Shown here piece after piece: positions 5,747 to 8,711 of a stretch of 8,711 nucleotides of DNA. The stretch comes from Betaproteobacteria bacterium (lineage in GTDB: Bacteria; Pseudomonadota; Gammaproteobacteria; Burkholderiales; Casimicrobiaceae): NCBI GenBank assembly GCA_005889025.1, contig VBCZ01000307.1, forward strand, positions 1 to 8,711. The letters run 5' to 3'. The notes beneath the pieces are model-generated. The model was not told the origin of the DNA and did no database searches. It saw nothing but the letters and a program-made list of their open reading frames with translations. Each line of letters begins with the position of its first letter. Positions within the stretch are counted from its first letter, which is position 1. A program made the position numbers and the translations under genes.

Positions 5747-6744
5747 GCGTTCGCGCTTTCCTCGGCGGCACGCACCCAGCAGCGCACGCGGTGTTTGGGG
5801 TCTACCGCAAGTGCGACCAGCGGTGGCATCTTTGTGCAGCGTGGCACGCGCAAGGGGCAGCGATCGGCGTAGCGGCACCCGGAAGGCATCGCGGTGATCG
5901 GCGGCACCTGTCCTGCGATCGGCTTTAAGTCGCCAGCGTCGCGATCGACTCGCGGGATCGAGGACAGGAGCGCCTCGGTATAGGGATGCATGGGGTGCTC
6001 GAACAGCTCTTCGACCGGCGCGATCTCGATCAGGTCGCCGGCGTACATGACCGCGACCCGATCGGCGATCGAGGCAACGACGCCGAGATTGTGGGTGATG
6101 AAGATCATCGCCATGCCGGTCTCGGACTTGAGCTCCGCGAGCAGCGCCAATACCTGGGCCTGTATGGTCACATCGAGCGCGGTCGTCGGTTCGTCGGCGA
6201 GAATGATCTGCGGGCTGCAGGCGAGCGCAATGGCGATCATGACTCGCTGACGCATGCCGCCGCTGAACTGATGCGGGTAATCGTCGAAACGGCGCGCGGC
6301 CGATGGAATCTTTACATGCTCGAGCAGCGCGAGCGCCCGCGCCCGCGCTGCTTCTCCAGCGAGTGCGGTGTGGTAACGCAGCGCCTCCGCGACCTGGAAC
6401 CCGATCGGCAGCACGGGATTGAGCGAGGTCATCGGTTCCTGGAAGATCATCGAGATCGCGTTGCCGCGGATCTTCTCCATCTCCGTTTCGTCGAGTGGCA
6501 CGAGGTCGCGCCCATCGAGGAGCACGCGGCCGGCGGTGATGCGCCCGTTCGCCTTGGGCACGAGGCCCATGATCGACAGCGCGGTGATGCTCTTTCCGCA
6601 CCCGGATTCGCCGACCAGCGCCAGGGTCTCGTTTTTGGCAACCGAAAAGCTCACGTCGCGGATCGCGTCGTACCAGCGTCCTTCGACGCGAAACGCCGTG
6701 GTCAGTCCATCGACTACAAGAGAAGGGTGTTGCGCCTCACTCAT
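5743..6744 (-). CDS. Peptide ABC transporter ATP-binding protein, DppD/OppD type
   Basis: This is the first of the paired ATPases of the importer, acting on the cytoplasmic face of the membrane. At 333 residues it has the normal family length. Motifs in order are Walker A GESGCGKSI (45-53), Q-loop Q102, signature SGGMRQR (161-167), Walker B ILADEP (181-186) and H-loop H218 (FITHNLG). The oligopeptide/dipeptide C-terminal region follows with HPYTEALL (253-260) and four cysteines, C290, C296, C303 and C322, a pattern associated with an iron-sulfur cluster in some dipeptide-transporter ATPases. The ATG (6744-6742) overlaps the end of the dppC-like gene by eight bases, with GAGG seven bases upstream. 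The TGA stop overlaps the GTG of the next ATPase gene. Both overlaps imply translational coupling. OppD and DppD cannot be separated by sequence reading alone. Confidence 0.92.
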   Translation of the reverse strand: MSEAQHPSLVVDGLTTAFRVEGRWYDAIRDVSFSVAKNETLALVGESGCGKSITALSIMGLVPKANGRITAGRVLLDGRDLVPLDETEMEKIRGNAISMIFQEPMTSLNPVLPIGFQVAEALRYHTALAGEAARARALALLEHVKIPSAARRFDDYPHQFSGGMRQRVMIAIALACSPQIILADEPTTALDVTIQAQVLALLAELKSETGMAMIFITHNLGVVASIADRVAVMYAGDLIEIAPVEELFEHPMHPYTEALLSSIPRVDRDAGDLKPIAGQVPPITAMPSGCRYADRCPLRVPRCTKMPPLVALAVDPKHRVRCWVRAAEESANA

Positions 6745-7606
6745 GACGAAGCCTCGGATCGGAGGTGTCGCGAAGGCCGTCGCCCAGCATGTTGAGGCCG
6801 AACATGACGACCAAGATCGCGAGGCTCGGAAAGATAGCCAACCACGGCGAATCGAGGATGTTCTCGAAGCCCTCGCGGATCATTCCGCCCCATGTCGCGG
6901 TGGGCGGCCGAACGCCGAGGCCGATGAAGGACAGCGACGCCTCGGTGCGGATTGCGGTTGCCAGCCACAGTGCCGCCATGACCAGGATATCGTCTACCAC
7001 GTTGGGGAGGATATGCACGACCATGAGGCGCAAATTCGAGAAGCCGAGCGCTCTGCCGGCTTCGACGAAGTCGCGCTCCTTGACGGCGAGCGTCGGTGCA
7101 CGCGCGATCCGTGCGAAGGGAGCGACTGCCGTGAGCGTGATGGCAAGTATGAGATTGCCGACCGTCGGCCCGAGCATGGCGACCACCAGCAGGCCCATGA
7201 CGAGCGTCGGAAACGACAGCAGCACATCCATCGCCGCCATGACGATCCGGTCGAACAACCCGCCAATATAACCGGCGAGGATGCCGAGCGCGCCGCCCAC
7301 GATGATCGCGATGAGCACGGCGAGCGTGCTCACGTAGAGCGACACCCGGCCGCCCCAGAGTATGCGCGAGAGTATGTCGCGCCCGAAGGAGTCGTTGCCG
7401 AGCGGAAAATCCGCCGTCGGCTGCGCGAGCCGCAGCAGCACGTCCTGCTCGAGTGGATCATGCGGCGCGAGCCACGGTGCGAGAAGGGCGCTCAAGGCAA
7501 CGAGAACGACGATGCCGGCGCCGAACGACGCCATCTTGTGGCGCCGGATTCCCGAGGCCAGGTGCGCCCATGCTCCGCGTGCCGACGCCGCGGCGACCGC
7601 GCTCAT
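6737..7606 (-). CDS. Peptide ABC transporter permease, DppC/OppC type
   Basis: An inner-membrane subunit that forms the import channel with the DppB-like partner. It has 289 residues, typical of the family. A short cytoplasmic N-terminus precedes a first membrane segment at about 25-47. Then comes the family motif FPLGNDSFGRDILSRILWGG (67-86), then further hydrophobic segments at about 93-115, 122-146, 149-165, 204-220 and 254-275. The cytoplasmic coupling loop that contacts the ATPases is EAGRALGFSNLRLMVVHILP (182-201), with the expected E-A-x(3)-G spacing. The ATG (7606-7604) overlaps the TGA of the DppB-like gene as ATGA, with GAGG five bases before it. Its stop overlaps the start of the DppD-like gene. 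Substrate cannot be inferred from the permease. Confidence 0.92.
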   Translation of the reverse strand: MSAVAAASARGAWAHLASGIRRHKMASFGAGIVVLVALSALLAPWLAPHDPLEQDVLLRLAQPTADFPLGNDSFGRDILSRILWGGRVSLYVSTLAVLIAIIVGGALGILAGYIGGLFDRIVMAAMDVLLSFPTLVMGLLVVAMLGPTVGNLILAITLTAVAPFARIARAPTLAVKERDFVEAGRALGFSNLRLMVVHILPNVVDDILVMAALWLATAIRTEASLSFIGLGVRPPTATWGGMIREGFENILDSPWLAIFPSLAILVVMFGLNMLGDGLRDTSDPRLRHE

Positions 7607-8544
7607 CGCTGCCTCACCCGAGGATCCACCAGCCCGTAGGTGAGGTCGGTCAGCAGGTTGACGATCACGATGATGAACGCGTAGATCACCATCAGGCCTT
7701 CGAGCATGGTGTAGTCGCGCTGGTTGAGCGAGTTGACGATCAGCTTGCCCAAGCCCGGCCGGTTGAACACGATCTCGGTAAGCACCGAGTTGCCGATCAG
7801 CACGCCGAGGTAGAGACCGACCACAGTCACCACCGGAATCAGCGCGTTGCCGAGCGCGTGCCGCCAGATCACGACCCGCGCCGGCACGCCCTTCGACCGC
7901 GCCGTGCGGATATAGTCCTCGCCGAGCACGCCGAGCATGCTCGAGCGCGCGACCCGCATGACGTAAGCCACCATGATGAGGCCCAGATTGACCGCCGGCA
8001 GCACCAGCGCGCTGACGCGACTCAGCGGATCGCCGGTCCTCGCTTCGCTGATCACCGGAAACCAGTGGAGCTCGATCGCGAAAGCGAGCAGCAGCATGAT
8101 CGCCGAGACGAACGCGGGAAATGACAGGCCCAACAGCGAAAAGATGCGCGCCGCGTAATCGAGCGTCTCGTTGCGGTGGCGCGCAGCCGCGATGCCCAGT
8201 GGCAGCCCGAGCACGACGCCGATGAAGAGCGCGCTCAACGTCAGCTCGATCGTGTAGGGGAGGACGTTCGCGACTTCGTTCCAGATCGGCCGATGCGTTA
8301 CGAGCGAGTTCCCGAGATCACCCTGCAGCACCGTCGACATGAAATCGAGATACTGGACCAGCATCGGCCGGTCGAGGCCGAGCTCGTGATGTACCGCAGC
8401 GATCGCCTGCTGACTCGCCTGATCGCCGAGAATGATGAAGGTCGGGTCGCCCGGCGCGATGCGGACGAAAAAGAACACGACTGTCAGCACCGCCAGCAAC
8501 GTCGGTACCGCGACCAGCAGCCGCTTGACGATGTAGATCAGCAT
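7603..8544 (-). CDS. Peptide ABC transporter permease, DppB/OppB type
   Basis: The first permease of the importer, 313 residues, typical of DppB-like proteins (OppB about 306, DppB about 339). It begins with the family's characteristic start MLIYIVKRLLVAVPTLLAVL, the first membrane helix (about 9-28). A periplasmic part follows with GDPTF and the LGLDRPMLVQYLDFM (55-69) and GDLGNS (75-80) motifs, then hydrophobic segments at about 98-120, 134-157, 177-197, 232-254 and 283-305. The coupling loop EDYIRTARSKG (209-219) followed by HALGNALIP (229-237) fits the EAA pattern. The protein ends in the usual DPRVR (307-311) form. No clear Shine-Dalgarno precedes the ATG at 8544. A hairpin lies between it and the binding-protein gene. 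Confidence 0.92.
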   Translation of the reverse strand: MLIYIVKRLLVAVPTLLAVLTVVFFFVRIAPGDPTFIILGDQASQQAIAAVHHELGLDRPMLVQYLDFMSTVLQGDLGNSLVTHRPIWNEVANVLPYTIELTLSALFIGVVLGLPLGIAAARHRNETLDYAARIFSLLGLSFPAFVSAIMLLLAFAIELHWFPVISEARTGDPLSRVSALVLPAVNLGLIMVAYVMRVARSSMLGVLGEDYIRTARSKGVPARVVIWRHALGNALIPVVTVVGLYLGVLIGNSVLTEIVFNRPGLGKLIVNSLNQRDYTMLEGLMVIYAFIIVIVNLLTDLTYGLVDPRVRQR

Positions 8545-8582
8545 TGTCGCGCGGCCCGGAGGGTGATCTCGCCGGTATCCAG

Positions 8583-8610
8583 GCCGGCGGTCGTCTGCGC
8601 CGACCCCGGC
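8583..8610 (-). promoter_or_regulatory. Intercistronic hairpin after the binding-protein gene
   Basis: GCCGG (8583-8587) pairs with CCGGC (8606-8610), and GGTCG (8589-8593) with CGACC (8601-8605), giving ten pairs with a single bulged C and a seven-base loop. On the minus strand it begins immediately after the TAA of the binding-protein gene. No T-run follows, so it is not a classical terminator. In other ABC import operons such stem-loops protect the binding-protein mRNA or reduce read-through, giving more binding protein than permease; that role here is inference. Confidence 0.5.
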
Positions 8611-8711
8611 TTACTGCAGCGTGCTCTGCTCGTTGAGGATAGGTCCGAGGGTAAGCGAGGCGTCAAGCTTGTAGCCGTAGTTCAGCTTGTCGCGGTGCGC
8701 CCACACTTGCA
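8611..8711 (-). CDS. C-terminal end of a family-5 peptide ABC substrate-binding protein (partial)
   Basis: Only the last 32 residues are inside the window, reading QVWAHRDKLNYGYK to GPILNEQSTLQ before a TAA at 8613-8611; the gene continues beyond the right edge. The position, upstream of dppB-like, dppC-like, dppD-like and dppF-like genes on the same strand, is where the periplasmic SBP_bac_5 binding protein normally sits. The NYGY/DASLTLGP end resembles the C-termini of such proteins. It would capture the substrate in the periplasm and deliver it to the permeases. The identification rests mainly on gene order and a short C-terminal match, and the specificity lies in the missing part. Confidence 0.65.
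   Translation of the reverse strand, partial: QVWAHRDKLNYGYKLDASLTLGPILNEQSTLQ

Noticed and set aside
5747..6601. Upstream extension of the DppF-like frame through the DppD-like gene
   Set aside because: The same DNA encodes the DppD-like ATPase in another frame; the family start and the GTGA overlap place the true start at 5746.
6419..7639. Plus-strand open frame of 406 codons across the DppD- and DppC-like genes
   Set aside because: Rich in Arg, His, Asp and Glu without motifs, and antisense to two unmistakable transporter genes.
7453..8124. Plus-strand open frame of 223 codons opposite the permease genes
   Set aside because: His/Asp/Arg-rich shadow of membrane-protein codons on the other strand; no start signal.

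Overview
The window looks like part of a high-GC proteobacterial chromosome. The reasons are GC-rich coding sequence throughout, tightly overlapping genes, a HutF-type formimidoylglutamate deiminase (characteristic of the five-step histidine pathway of Pseudomonas, Burkholderia and relatives), and dispersed palindromic intergenic repeats of a kind common in environmental genomes. A soil or sediment beta- or gammaproteobacterium is my best guess from content alone. No rRNA, tRNA, phage, transposase or CRISPR features were seen.

Left part (1-3167). The first 200 bases hold a dispersed repeat: an imperfect palindrome followed by a half-copy. Next comes a short frameshifted remnant resembling the N-terminus of an M19-type (membrane/renal) dipeptidase (201-364). 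It runs directly into an intact FAD-dependent amino acid dehydrogenase/oxidase of the DadA/DAO type (385-1623, + strand). Convergent to that gene is hutF (1752-3131, - strand), with all metal and catalytic residues in place but no other hut gene in view.

Middle (3168-4750). A divergent intergenic region carries a plausible promoter for an enolase-superfamily acid-sugar dehydratase-like enzyme (3356-4519, + strand). It has a complete set of metal ligands and a His-Asp dyad, but its substrate cannot be assigned. After it comes a second repeat block (4609-4743), part of which is 18/18 identical to the repeat at the left end.

Right part (4316-8711, - strand). A classical peptide-type ABC importer operon reads from right to left: the C-terminus of a family-5 substrate-binding protein (cut by the window edge), a DppB-like permease, a DppC-like permease, a DppD/OppD-like ATPase and a DppF/OppF-like ATPase. 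The last four genes overlap by 4-8 bases. A strong hairpin sits between the binding-protein gene and the first permease gene. The last ATPase has no stop codon at the usual end of its family. Its frame runs through the repeat block and on into the antisense strand of the dehydratase gene, adding about 150 residues.

Taken together the genes suggest uptake and breakdown of peptides, amino acids or modified amino acids/sugar acids: ABC import, possible dipeptide cleavage (now broken), oxidative deamination, formimidoylglutamate deimination, and acid-sugar dehydration. I do not see a new defence, mobile or signalling system. The parts most worth a second look are the repeat-driven changes (lost stop in the ATPase, repeat next to the dipeptidase remnant) and the unassigned specificity of the dehydratase.
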